Positions 21,381 to 30,655 of a stretch of DNA of 64,000 nucleotides are shown here, in pieces. The first letter of the stretch is position 1; each line of letters starts with the position of its first letter. The stretch spans positions 28,420 to 92,419 of the forward strand of contig JABSQM010000002.1 in NCBI GenBank assembly GCA_013215805.1, read 5' to 3'. A program made the translations under genes and the position numbers. Below the pieces are notes generated by a model. The model was not told where the DNA came from and searched no databases. It saw only the letters and a list, made by a program, of their open reading frames with translations. The stretch is from Piscirickettsiaceae bacterium. Lineage in GTDB: Bacteria; Pseudomonadota; Gammaproteobacteria; Nitrosococcales; Methylophagaceae.

Positions 21381-22318
21381 TATTTATTAACCTCAACGCT
21401 TATTTCTAATATTTTCCAAATTAATTCATTAAAAACCAGTCCAAATTCTTTTGCAGCTATCGGCACTAAACTATGATCCGTCATTCCAGGAACACTATTA
21501 GCCTCTAGTAAATAAAAATTATGATTTTGATCTCGCATAAGATCTATTCGTCCCCATCCTCTCATTCTTAATCCATTAAATGCTTTTAAAGCTAATTGCC
21601 GACAATACAACTGCTCTTGTTCGGATAAATAACATGGGCATAGATATTCCGTAGTATCTGTCTTATATTTAGCTTCAAAATCATAAAATTCATGCGATGT
21701 TCTCAGCATTACCATAGGTAATGCTATTTGATCTAACACCGCTACAGTATATTCATCTCCATTAATCCAACTCTCAGCAATTACCTCAGTATCAAATTGT
21801 ACAGCTAAGGCGATTGCTACTAATAACTCATCAGCAGAATTAACTTTTGTTATACCGATGCTAGAACCCTCGTTTACAGGTTTAATAATCAAAGGCAAAC
21901 CTAAATTATGTACTACGCTATCGATATTGGATTCCATAGTAACGCGTTCAAATATTGCTGTTGGCAATCCTTGTTGCATCCATAATTGTTTACTAACCAT
22001 TTTATTCATTGATAAAACAGCACCAACTACATCACTGCCAGTGAACGGAATATTCATTGACTGCAGAAGCCCCTGAATTTGACCATCTTCACCGCCACGC
22101 CCATGCAAAATTATAAATGCCCGATCAAATTTACCATTACGTAACTGATCTGCAATATCAAAACTAACATCCAATGTATGTGCATCAACTCCCTCTGCCC
22201 TCAGTGCTGTTAAAACAGTTCTACCACTAATTAAGGAAATTTCACGCTCAGCCGAATCTCCACCCATCAATATAGCAACACGACCGAATTCAGAAGCAGC
22301 AATGGCTTTCATTATCAT
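21380..22318 (-). CDS. ddlB: D-alanine--D-alanine ligase
   Basis: This ATP-grasp ligase makes the D-Ala-D-Ala dipeptide used by MurF. Of 312 residues, key segments are LHGRGGEDGQIQGLL, NEGSSIGITKV, the ATP/Mg site and EANSVPGMTDHSLVP at the C-terminus. The ATG at 22318 overlaps the murB stop (TAATG) and has AGGAG seven bases ahead; a second ATG at 22312 is less well placed. Alanine racemase (alr, 41 kb) supplies its D-alanine. Confidence 0.98.
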   Translation of the reverse strand: MIMKAIAASEFGRVAILMGGDSAEREISLISGRTVLTALRAEGVDAHTLDVSFDIADQLRNGKFDRAFIILHGRGGEDGQIQGLLQSMNIPFTGSDVVGAVLSMNKMVSKQLWMQQGLPTAIFERVTMESNIDSVVHNLGLPLIIKPVNEGSSIGITKVNSADELLVAIALAVQFDTEVIAESWINGDEYTVAVLDQIALPMVMLRTSHEFYDFEAKYKTDTTEYLCPCYLSEQEQLYCRQLALKAFNGLRMRGWGRIDLMRDQNHNFYLLEANSVPGMTDHSLVPIAAKEFGLVFNELIWKILEISVEVNK

Positions 22319-23205
22319 TAATATTCTCCTACCACACGTACCTCTGGCACCAAATGCACACCTTGAGTAGATTCCACTGTTTGCTGCACCAACAAAATTA
22401 ATGACTCAATATCAAAAGCAGTTGCTGTTCTATTATTAACTATAAAATTGGCATGTTTATGTGAAACACTGGCACCACCAATGGTTAAACCTTTGAGTTT
22501 AGCTACTTCAATTAAACGTCCTGCAAAATCACCTTTAGGATTACGAAAAACTGAACCTGCACAAAACTTATTTATCGGCTGGGTAATATTACGAAGCTTT
22601 AAAAAATTTTTGATTAAATTCTGTTCAAAATTAGTATCACCCTCATCAAATTTCAATCTTACTGAAATGAACCATTCTCCATCAGGAAACTCCACATTAC
22701 GATAACTCACCCTAAATTTTTCTGGTGTATTGATACGTAATGTTCCATGACGATCTACGGTTGTTACATTTAGTACGAATTGCCAAATTTCGGATTGATA
22801 AGCTCCTGCATTCATTGCTAAGGCACCGCCAAGTGTACCAGGAATGCCTACTAAAAAGGCTGCCCCTGTCAAAGAAGATTTTGCCACCCATTTCGCTAAC
22901 TTCCCACAATAAACACCCGCTTCCGCTGTCACGACACCATCGTCAACATCTAATTGCTGCAATGTTCCCGCTATAGAAATAACTGTACCAGCAAAACCAC
23001 CATCTCTAATAAGAATATTACTACCTAATCCTAGCCATAAAATAGGCTCAGTTTTAGGTAGCAATGATAGAAATAGAGTTAAATCTCGCATACTGATCGG
23101 ACGATAGAGCTGCTGTGCATAGCCTCCTACTTTCCATGAAGTACGTTTTGATAGGAGTTCTCTGATACGTAATCCATTCAGCAAATATTGGTAATAGTTA
23201 TTCAT
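22318..23205 (-). CDS. murB: UDP-N-acetylenolpyruvoylglucosamine reductase
   Basis: This FAD enzyme reduces UDP-GlcNAc-enolpyruvate to UDP-MurNAc with NADPH. At 295 residues it is a type II MurB, shorter than the type I enzyme of E. coli. FAD-binding segments GLGSNILIRDGGFAG and NAGAYQSEIW are present, as is the proton-donor serine in GSVFRNPKGDFAGRLIE. It starts five bases after the murC stop and overlaps ddlB by one base. Confidence 0.97.
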   Translation of the reverse strand: MNNYYQYLLNGLRIRELLSKRTSWKVGGYAQQLYRPISMRDLTLFLSLLPKTEPILWLGLGSNILIRDGGFAGTVISIAGTLQQLDVDDGVVTAEAGVYCGKLAKWVAKSSLTGAAFLVGIPGTLGGALAMNAGAYQSEIWQFVLNVTTVDRHGTLRINTPEKFRVSYRNVEFPDGEWFISVRLKFDEGDTNFEQNLIKNFLKLRNITQPINKFCAGSVFRNPKGDFAGRLIEVAKLKGLTIGGASVSHKHANFIVNNRTATAFDIESLILLVQQTVESTQGVHLVPEVRVVGEY

Positions 23206-23210
23206 TACGA

Positions 23211-24623
23211 TTAAACTCCCAACTGTTGGGGTAACTCACGCGCCATTGCGCCAATATCACCGGCTCCCAATGTAATTACTAAATCACCATCTTGAACAAG
23301 AGATGATAGTAATGTGAATAATTTATGCTTACTTTCTGCAAATATAGGTTCAATGTGACCCAATAAATAAATTGCGTGACATAAACTACGAGCATCAGCA
23401 CCTACTATTCTATTTTCACCAGCAGAATAAACCTCTAAAATAATTAACACATCTACACTAGATAAGATTTGGGCAAAGTCCTCAAATAAATCTCGAGTAC
23501 GCCCATAACGATGTGGTTGAAATACAGCCACCAGCCTTTTGTCGGGCCAACCTAATTTAATAGCGGATATTGTTGCCGCGATTTCAGTTGGATGATGACC
23601 ATAATCATCAACTAATAAAAATTGGCCACTATTAGTTTTAATATTACCAATGATATCAAAGCGACGTTTTATCCCTGCAAACTGCACCAAGGCACGCTGA
23701 CATGATTCTATGGAAACGCCTAAACTTCTGGCAACAGCAAGACCGGCTACTGCATTCAATGCATTATGCAAACCTGGCATGTTTAGAGTTACATCGAAAT
23801 GATAACCTGCCTTTTTATCTTCCATTATTAAATAACTCTTCCCCCGTTCCTGTCTCAGTGCTATAAGCTGGAAATCAGCTTTGTCATCAGTCCCATACGT
23901 CATTAATGGCCGGTTTATTTCAGTAAGTAATTCACGTACCACAGGATCATCGATGCACACCACAGCTAACCCATAAAAGGGCAGATGATGTAAGAATTCA
24001 ACAAATACTGTCTTCAGATTATTAAAATTGTCCCCATAAGTAGACATATGATCTTCATCAATATTAGTTACAATGGCCATCATCGGATGTAAGTGTAAAA
24101 ATGAGGCATCACTTTCATCACCTTCGACAACTAAATAACGCCCACTACCTAAGCTGGAATTGCCACCAACACTATTTATGAGTCCTCCTATAACGAAAGT
24201 TGGATCTAATTTACCTTCACTTAATAAAGCTACAATTAAACTTGCGGTCGTCGTCTTGCCATGTGTACCAACGACAGCAATACCATAACTAAATCGCATT
24301 AATTCAGCCAACATCTCAGCTCTGGGTATAACCGAAATTTGCCGCTCACGAGCAGCGAGTACCTCAGGGTTATCATCGCTTACTGCTGTTGTTACAACTA
24401 CAACATCAACGCCACTTAAATGTTTTGGATCATGGCCAATCATTACATTCGCACCTAGACTGCGTAAGTGTTCAATTAAACCATTATCATATAAATCTGA
24501 ACCTGATACTTGATAGCCAAGATTAATCAGAACTTCGGCAATACCCACCATACCGATACCTCCAATACCCACAAAATGGATATGCTTAACTCTACCTTGC
24601 ATAACTGAAGATAATTCATGCAT
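23211..24623 (-). CDS. murC: UDP-N-acetylmuramate--L-alanine ligase
   Basis: The first amino-acid ligase of the muropeptide pathway adds L-Ala to UDP-MurNAc. I choose the ATG at 24623, which overlaps the murG stop by eight bases and gives 470 residues. The longer frame from 24668 would add 15 residues without family similarity. Landmarks are HFVGIGGIGMVGIAEVL (UDP-binding), GTHGKTTTASL (ATP loop), DDYGHHPTEIAATI and FQPHRYGRTRDLF. Nothing is unusual in the catalytic regions. Confidence 0.97.
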   Translation of the reverse strand: MHELSSVMQGRVKHIHFVGIGGIGMVGIAEVLINLGYQVSGSDLYDNGLIEHLRSLGANVMIGHDPKHLSGVDVVVVTTAVSDDNPEVLAARERQISVIPRAEMLAELMRFSYGIAVVGTHGKTTTASLIVALLSEGKLDPTFVIGGLINSVGGNSSLGSGRYLVVEGDESDASFLHLHPMMAIVTNIDEDHMSTYGDNFNNLKTVFVEFLHHLPFYGLAVVCIDDPVVRELLTEINRPLMTYGTDDKADFQLIALRQERGKSYLIMEDKKAGYHFDVTLNMPGLHNALNAVAGLAVARSLGVSIESCQRALVQFAGIKRRFDIIGNIKTNSGQFLLVDDYGHHPTEIAATISAIKLGWPDKRLVAVFQPHRYGRTRDLFEDFAQILSSVDVLIILEVYSAGENRIVGADARSLCHAIYLLGHIEPIFAESKHKLFTLLSSLVQDGDLVITLGAGDIGAMARELPQQLGV

Positions 24624-25698
24624 TAGACAAACCCATACATGTATTACTAACATATTTAGCTGCACCAAATCTAGCTTGTAACCGTGCAGCTTGAGCCATA
24701 GTTAATAACCGATTTCGATTGCAGATCAAATGTTTCATCTTTTCAGCAAGAAGGATAGGTGTGAATGATCTTTCTTGAATTAACTGGGCAGCCCCAACCT
24801 TCACTAAAACAGAAGCATTATGAGTTTGATGATCATCAACTGCATATGGATATGGTATTAATATAGACGCAACACCTATTGCAGATAACTCGGCAATTGT
24901 TAATGCACCTGCACGACATATAACTAAATCCGCCCAAGAATAACTAGCTGCCATGTCATCAATAAATTCTACAATATCAGCGCTGATATTAACTTCAGCA
25001 TAAGATCGTTGGCAGTCTCCTATATGTTTTTCGCCACATTGATGCTTAATATACGGACGCTGAGATTCATCCAATAATGATAAGGATACAGGCATGAAGG
25101 TATTCAAAAAACTTGATCCCAAGCTACCACCTAGAACCAAAATTCTTAATGGACCAGTTCGATCTTTAAGACGTTGCCGTGGCTCAACAACATTTTCCAT
25201 GCTTAATCGTACCGGATTACCCACCCAATCAGCATCTATATTTTTAGGAAAACTTTGAAAGAATGCTTCCATCACCTTTTGAGATAAATGAGATAAAAGT
25301 CTATTGGTTAACCCGGGGACCGCATTCTGTTCGTGTATAGCCAAAGGTCTCGAACATAGTTTTATTGCGACTCCACCTGGACCTGAGGTGAATCCTCCTA
25401 AGCCAAACGCTACATCTGGTTTAACTATATCCATTATTTTAAGTGCTTCAAAAACTGCTTTTACTACTTTCAATGGCGCAAACAACCACCCTAACACTCC
25501 ATTCCCACGTAATCCATAAACTGTGATATAATTGATAGGAAAACCAGCATTAACTACTAACTGCGACTCAATTCCTTTCTTCGTACCCATCCAAAATACA
25601 TCTACTGATCGATTTCTTAATTCTTCAGCTACTGCAAGTCCAGGAAGAACATGACCTCCAGTTCCACCAGCCATAATTAAAACACGTCTTATCATCAT
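24616..25698 (-). CDS. murG: UDP-GlcNAc:lipid I GlcNAc transferase
   Basis: This membrane-associated GT-B glycosyltransferase converts lipid I to lipid II at the inner face of the cytoplasmic membrane. The 360 residues contain the N-terminal glycine-rich loop MAGGTGGHVLPGLAVA, AIHEQNAVPGLTNRLL and the C-terminal sugar-nucleotide site CRAGALTIAELSAIG. The start overlaps the ftsW stop by four bases (ATGA) and the end overlaps murC by eight. Confidence 0.98.
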   Translation of the reverse strand: MMIRRVLIMAGGTGGHVLPGLAVAEELRNRSVDVFWMGTKKGIESQLVVNAGFPINYITVYGLRGNGVLGWLFAPLKVVKAVFEALKIMDIVKPDVAFGLGGFTSGPGGVAIKLCSRPLAIHEQNAVPGLTNRLLSHLSQKVMEAFFQSFPKNIDADWVGNPVRLSMENVVEPRQRLKDRTGPLRILVLGGSLGSSFLNTFMPVSLSLLDESQRPYIKHQCGEKHIGDCQRSYAEVNISADIVEFIDDMAASYSWADLVICRAGALTIAELSAIGVASILIPYPYAVDDHQTHNASVLVKVGAAQLIQERSFTPILLAEKMKHLICNRNRLLTMAQAARLQARFGAAKYVSNTCMGLSNA

Positions 25699-26831
25699 TT
25701 TACGATCGCTGACACTTCTTCTGAGAAGCGGGTTTCCTGATCAATACGGAATAATAATGCAACCGCCACACCAACAATAACCAAGCTACTCCCACCATAA
25801 CTCATTAAGGGTAATGTTAGACCTTTCGTTGGCAATACTCCCATATTTACACCCATATTAATATATGCCTGTAAACCCAACCAAATACCGATGCCATAGG
25901 CAACTTGAGCAGCGAAAATCTGACCCGATATTTCTGCTGCACGACCAATTACCAAGGCACGCCAAATAAATAAAAAAAATAATATCATCACCGATATAGC
26001 ACCCACTAAGCCTAATTCTTCAGCCAATATCGAATATAAAAAATCTGTATGTGCTTCGGGCAAATAAAAGAGCTTTTGCATGCTACCACCCAAACCTACT
26101 CCCAGCCAACCACCCCTACCAAATGCAATTAGAGCTTGTGTCAATTGAAATCCACTACCGAATGGATCTGCCCATGGATCGATAAAACTTTGCAGACGTT
26201 GTAATCTATATGGTTCCAACCAAATTAATAATACAAACGACGAACCTATCACACCGATTAAAGTAGCCAATACATCAAGTCGTATGCCTCCAAGGAACAA
26301 CATACCTAACACCGTCAAGAGTATAACGACCATCGAACCCATATCAGATTGCATCAATAATAATAATGCAGCAAAACTTAACAACAATAGGGGTGCTAAA
26401 ACTTTGAAGAATGAGCAATTTAAATGACCATGGTGACGCTGCAGAAAATCAGCAATATAAACAATCGAAAACAGTTTCATTATTTCGGCCACTTGAAAGT
26501 TAATGGGTCCTAAAGGTAACCAACGAGAACTGCCATTTACTTCACGACCGATGCCAGGAATTAGGACCAATATAAGCAGACTGAATCCCATGATTAATAA
26601 CTTCGGAGTATAACGTTGCCAGAAAGACAATCGAATTACAACGGCTCCACTAGCCAAAACTAAACTTACTATAGCAAATATTACTTGACGATAAAAATAA
26701 TATAGTGGTTGCGACATTCTACTGTCAGCTATTGTTATAGAAGCGGAAGCTACCATTACCAGACCAAGCATTAATAATGACATAATGACAAATAGCAAAA
26801 TACGATCAAAAGTTAGAGTTGACCTAGTCAC
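25695..26831 (-). CDS. ftsW: SEDS-family septal peptidoglycan glycosyltransferase FtsW
   Basis: This polytopic protein of 378 residues polymerises lipid II at the septum with its partner transpeptidase FtsI, encoded upstream in the same cluster. About ten membrane helices are evident. SEDS signatures include GREVNGSSRWLPLGPINFQ, AHTDFLYSILAEELG and a C-terminal LPLMSYGGSSL. The start overlaps the end of murD by eight bases. Confidence 0.97.
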   Translation of the reverse strand: MTRSTLTFDRILLFVIMSLLMLGLVMVASASITIADSRMSQPLYYFYRQVIFAIVSLVLASGAVVIRLSFWQRYTPKLLIMGFSLLILVLIPGIGREVNGSSRWLPLGPINFQVAEIMKLFSIVYIADFLQRHHGHLNCSFFKVLAPLLLLSFAALLLLMQSDMGSMVVILLTVLGMLFLGGIRLDVLATLIGVIGSSFVLLIWLEPYRLQRLQSFIDPWADPFGSGFQLTQALIAFGRGGWLGVGLGGSMQKLFYLPEAHTDFLYSILAEELGLVGAISVMILFFLFIWRALVIGRAAEISGQIFAAQVAYGIGIWLGLQAYINMGVNMGVLPTKGLTLPLMSYGGSSLVIVGVAVALLFRIDQETRFSEEVSAIVK

Positions 26832-28185
26832 ACGACAACTCCTTTACCTTCAGTTCAAACACTTCACCACGCTCTTCGTAGCCGCCAAACATATCGAAAC
26901 TTGCACAAGCGGGGGATAACAATACATTATCACCCGCTTGTGCAAGTTTCGATGCCTTGCCAACAGCATCTTCCATACTATATGCATAAATTATTAATAC
27001 TGTTCTAGGAACAACCTCAGAAATTACAAATTTGCCCTGACCTAATAAAACAACAACCTTAACTGAACACTCCAATGCTGCTGTTAATGATGAAAAATCT
27101 TGCTTTTTTGAAATACCGCCAGCAATTAATATTAATTTACCTAAATTTAATAAAACTTCTATTGCTACTAAGGTTGCGCCAACATTGGTTGACTTGGAAT
27201 CATTATACCATTTTACTGTTGAAACCTCATTAACATAGCAACAACGATGAGGCAGACCTGTATATTCAACCAATACTCTTAACATTAATGACATTGGTAA
27301 GGACATTGCTGAACCTAAAGCTATAGCAGATAAAGCATTATATATATTATGTTTACCAATAATTTTCATTTCGGCAACCGCAATAAGGGGTTGCCCATCC
27401 TTCGCTAACCACAGATGGCCTCCCCTTTTCAACAGACCAAGATCAAAATACTTTTCTTCATGAAAACTGAAGCTAATTTGACTTCGTCCGGACCGCGCCA
27501 GATGATTGGTTGCATCATCATCACAGTTTATCACCATTACACCATCACCATTAAATATCCGTGACTTAACTATTTTATATGCTTCCATACTATCATATCT
27601 ATCTAGATGATCTTGGCTAATATTCAATATTACAGAAGCAAATGCATTAAGAGATGTTACAGTTTCTAACTGAAAACTAGATAATTCTACAATATAAAAA
27701 TCAGGAGCGGGCTTAGTAATAAGATCTAATGCTGGAGTGCCCAAATTACCACCCACTCCAATGTTTTTTCCTGATAATTTAGCCATTTTAGCTAGCAATG
27801 TCACAACTGTACTTTTCCCATTTGATCCAGTAATAGCTACAATGGGAGCATTCGCATAGCGAGCAAATAATTCTATATCACCAACTATCTCAATACCCAA
27901 ATTCCTCGCAGCCATAATTTCAGATATACGTGGATCAACACCAGGACTTAATATAATCATGTCCGTCTGTTTCATAAGATCAAAATCTAATCCTCCAGTC
28001 TTAATAAAAACCTCGGGGTTATTGTTTCTAAATACAGATAGAAATGGTGGGAATTCACGTGTATCCATAACTACAATATCAAGATCATAATTTAATAAAA
28101 ATTTCACACACGACAATCCTGTAAATCCAAGACCTATAACTACACAATGGCTTAGTTCCGACATGCAATTAGCATTCTTACTCAC
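26824..28185 (-). CDS. murD: UDP-N-acetylmuramoyl-L-alanine--D-glutamate ligase
   Basis: It adds D-Glu to UDP-MurNAc-L-Ala. Of 453 residues, visible parts are GLGFTGLSCVKFLL, GSNGKSTVVTLLAKM (ATP loop) and the C-terminal LLSPACASFDMFGGYEERG. The start is GTG at 28185, sharing its G with the mraY stop (TAGTG). The codons for ASKLAQAGDN and LLSPACASFD form a nearly perfect 27-bp inverted repeat (26893-26953), listed separately. The protein itself looks intact. Confidence 0.98.
   Translation of the reverse strand: MSKNANCMSELSHCVVIGLGFTGLSCVKFLLNYDLDIVVMDTREFPPFLSVFRNNNPEVFIKTGGLDFDLMKQTDMIILSPGVDPRISEIMAARNLGIEIVGDIELFARYANAPIVAITGSNGKSTVVTLLAKMAKLSGKNIGVGGNLGTPALDLITKPAPDFYIVELSSFQLETVTSLNAFASVILNISQDHLDRYDSMEAYKIVKSRIFNGDGVMVINCDDDATNHLARSGRSQISFSFHEEKYFDLGLLKRGGHLWLAKDGQPLIAVAEMKIIGKHNIYNALSAIALGSAMSLPMSLMLRVLVEYTGLPHRCCYVNEVSTVKWYNDSKSTNVGATLVAIEVLLNLGKLILIAGGISKKQDFSSLTAALECSVKVVVLLGQGKFVISEVVPRTVLIIYAYSMEDAVGKASKLAQAGDNVLLSPACASFDMFGGYEERGEVFELKVKELSCD
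26893..26953. repeat. Near-perfect 27-bp inverted repeat inside the murD coding sequence
   Basis: Bases 26893-26913 are an exact 21-base reverse complement of 26933-26953. After one mismatch (26914/26932) a further five pairs extend the stem to 26919/26927, leaving a seven-base loop. It lies about 70 bases before the murD stop and 60 bases before the ftsW start. In mRNA it would be a very stable hairpin. Both arms encode the conserved C-terminal MurD motif region, so the reading frame is preserved. Confidence 0.97.
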
Positions 28186-29261
28186 TATATTCTCAAACTA
28201 GATAAACCTACTAACACTAAAAGTACCGTAATGATCCAAAAACGGACCATAATCCTAGGCTCAGGGCACCCCATTAATTCATAGTGATGATGAATAGGCG
28301 CCATTAAGAACACGCGTTTATAAAAAACTTTATATAGAACTACTTGTAAAATTACAGATAACGCTTCAATGACAAATACCCCACCCATAATCATGAAAAC
28401 TAATTCTTGACGTACGAAGATAGCGACTGAACCTAGGGCCGCACCCAATGCCAAAGCGCCAACATCACCCATAAATACACGTGCTGGATATGTATTAAAC
28501 CAGAGAAAACCTAAGCTAGCACCAACCACAGAGGCACAAAATACCGTTATTTCACCTGCACCAGGTATAAACGGCACAATAAGATAATTGGAAAATTCAT
28601 AATGACCAGTAGTATAACTAAATAACCCTAAAGCTGATGTCACCATCACAATTGGCATTATAGATAAGCCATCTAAACCATCAGTTAAATTAACGGCATT
28701 ACTGCTACCCACGACAACCAGATATACCAGTATCATATGCCAATTACCCAAAGGAATAATTATGTCCTTAAAAAACGGAATCATGAACTGAGTTTCTGCT
28801 GGTACGAGAGATGTCTGATATATAAAAATAGCTAAGATAGCTCCAATTAATGATTGCCACATATATTTATATCTACCTAATAATCCCCCTGAATTTTGAC
28901 TGACTAGCTTTATGTAATCATCTACAAACCCAATAACACCAAATAACAAAGTTACTGATATCAATAACCAAACATATCGATTCAATATATCAGCCCACGA
29001 CAGGGTGCTAACAACAATGGACACTATAATTGGCACTCCACCCATCGTTGGAGTGCCTAATTTATTCAAATGTGATTTAGGACCATCATCTCTAACTACC
29101 TGACTTATTCGTTTGAAAACAAGTCTGCGGATCACGATCGGCCCTAAAAGCAATATAATTACTAAGGACATAATAAAGCTGAAAACAACTCTTATATTCA
29201 GATATTGGAATGCAATCAAACCACTATTAACTTGATTTAAACATTCAATGACGTTGATCAC
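28185..29261 (-). CDS. mraY: Phospho-N-acetylmuramoyl-pentapeptide transferase
   Basis: This membrane enzyme transfers phospho-MurNAc-pentapeptide to undecaprenyl phosphate, giving lipid I. I set the start at GTG 29261, which shares its G with the murF stop (TAGTG) and has AAAGG eight bases ahead. It gives 358 residues against 360 in E. coli. A TTG at 29282 is possible but adds atypical residues. Ten membrane helices are predicted by eye. The active-site loops include NLTDGLDGLS, FMGDVGALALG and the histidine cluster PIHHHYE. Confidence 0.97.
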   Translation of the reverse strand: MINVIECLNQVNSGLIAFQYLNIRVVFSFIMSLVIILLLGPIVIRRLVFKRISQVVRDDGPKSHLNKLGTPTMGGVPIIVSIVVSTLSWADILNRYVWLLISVTLLFGVIGFVDDYIKLVSQNSGGLLGRYKYMWQSLIGAILAIFIYQTSLVPAETQFMIPFFKDIIIPLGNWHMILVYLVVVGSSNAVNLTDGLDGLSIMPIVMVTSALGLFSYTTGHYEFSNYLIVPFIPGAGEITVFCASVVGASLGFLWFNTYPARVFMGDVGALALGAALGSVAIFVRQELVFMIMGGVFVIEALSVILQVVLYKVFYKRVFLMAPIHHHYELMGCPEPRIMVRFWIITVLLVLVGLSSLRI

Positions 29262-30655
29262 TATGTCGCCTTTCTCACACAAACCAACATATCAACTAGC
29301 TTATCCAGCTTCATAGAACGAGAACCTTTAATCAAACAAGTTATTTCATATGTTAGTTCTTGATGTAAATGATGGTACAATAAATTCATATCCTCATAAT
29401 GGGTAGCGCCCTCACCAAATGTATCAACTGCAAATCGACTATTAGTACCAATCACAAATAATTTTTCTATTCCTGAATATTTAGCATCAATACCAATTTT
29501 TTGGTGTAATAATCTACTTCCATTACCTGACTCACTAAAATCTCCCAATACCAACCAATGATTACCAGGGAAGAACTTTAAAACAGACAATGCCTGCTTG
29601 TATGATTCTAGATCTGCATTATAGGTATCATCGACAATCTGAGATCTATTAGGACCGGCTCTTATCTGAAAACGATGTGGCACACATTTAATCGCAGCTA
29701 AACCTGTAATAATAGATACAGGTTTAATTTGTAACACATAACAGATAGCTGTGGCCGCCAATGCATTTGCAACATTATGAATGCCAGAAAGATGCAAATT
29801 AATGTGATAACATTCTCCATATAAACTGACTATAAAATTACTAGAAGTCGCATATAACTGTATATTTTGAGCAGTAATATCTGCCGCATAGTCCAAGCCA
29901 AATAATAGAGACTGTTTATCATCTAGCAACTGCTTCCACATTGACATGAAGGGTAGGTTAATATTGATAATTCCTATTCCATCCTTAGTTAAACACGAAA
30001 AGATCTCACTTTTAGCCTCGGCGACACCTTCAATACTACCAAAGCCTTCCAAATGTGCAGGTGACACATTGTTAATGATGGCAATATCAGGTTTCACCAT
30101 CTCAACCAAATTAGCAATCTCGCCATAATGGTTAGCACCCATTTCAATAATGGCAAAATCGTCGCTTTTATCCAATCTAGATAGTGTGAGAGGAACTCCT
30201 ATCTCATTATTGAGATTTCCATGCGTAGATAAAACGGAGCCACAGCGACCTAATACCGATGAAACCATATCTTTTACAGTGGTTTTACCATTACTACCGG
30301 TGATTCCAATAACTTTAGCATCGCATTGCTGACGCCAATAGGCCGCAATTAGTCCAAATGCAGTCACAACATCATCTACTAATATTTGCAGCAAGTCGTC
30401 ATCTTGAAGTTCTGAAACTAATGCAGCACTAGCTCCCGAAATTCGTGCCTGAGCCAAATAATTATGACCATTAACATATTTACCTTCTAGAGCGACAAAA
30501 AGATTCCCAACTTTCACTCTGCGACTATCAATAACAACGCCATTTATAATGATATCAGATTTAGGAGATATACAAGAAAGGATATTAACTATTTCAGAAA
30601 GAAGTATATACATACTAATTTTTACTACTCTGACCTTATAATAATTGTCATCCAT
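29261..30655 (-). CDS. murF: UDP-N-acetylmuramoyl-tripeptide--D-alanyl-D-alanine ligase
   Basis: The last cytoplasmic Mur ligase adds D-Ala-D-Ala to the tripeptide precursor. About 464 residues are encoded if the ATG at 30655, overlapping the murE stop by eight bases, is used. An alternative ATG at 30613 (MYILLSEIVNIL) fits the usual N-terminus better but has no good ribosome binding site close by. Landmarks are DSRRVKVGNLFVALEG, GITGSNGKTTVKDMV and DTYNADLESYKQAL. It is embedded in the wall cluster between murE and mraY. Confidence 0.96.
   Translation of the reverse strand: MDDNYYKVRVVKISMYILLSEIVNILSCISPKSDIIINGVVIDSRRVKVGNLFVALEGKYVNGHNYLAQARISGASAALVSELQDDDLLQILVDDVVTAFGLIAAYWRQQCDAKVIGITGSNGKTTVKDMVSSVLGRCGSVLSTHGNLNNEIGVPLTLSRLDKSDDFAIIEMGANHYGEIANLVEMVKPDIAIINNVSPAHLEGFGSIEGVAEAKSEIFSCLTKDGIGIININLPFMSMWKQLLDDKQSLLFGLDYAADITAQNIQLYATSSNFIVSLYGECYHINLHLSGIHNVANALAATAICYVLQIKPVSIITGLAAIKCVPHRFQIRAGPNRSQIVDDTYNADLESYKQALSVLKFFPGNHWLVLGDFSESGNGSRLLHQKIGIDAKYSGIEKLFVIGTNSRFAVDTFGEGATHYEDMNLLYHHLHQELTYEITCLIKGSRSMKLDKLVDMLVCVRKAT

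Noticed and set aside
26893..26953. Reading the murD inverted repeat as an intrinsic terminator
   Set aside because: It lies inside coding sequence, has no T-run after either arm, and ftsW continues directly downstream on the same strand.
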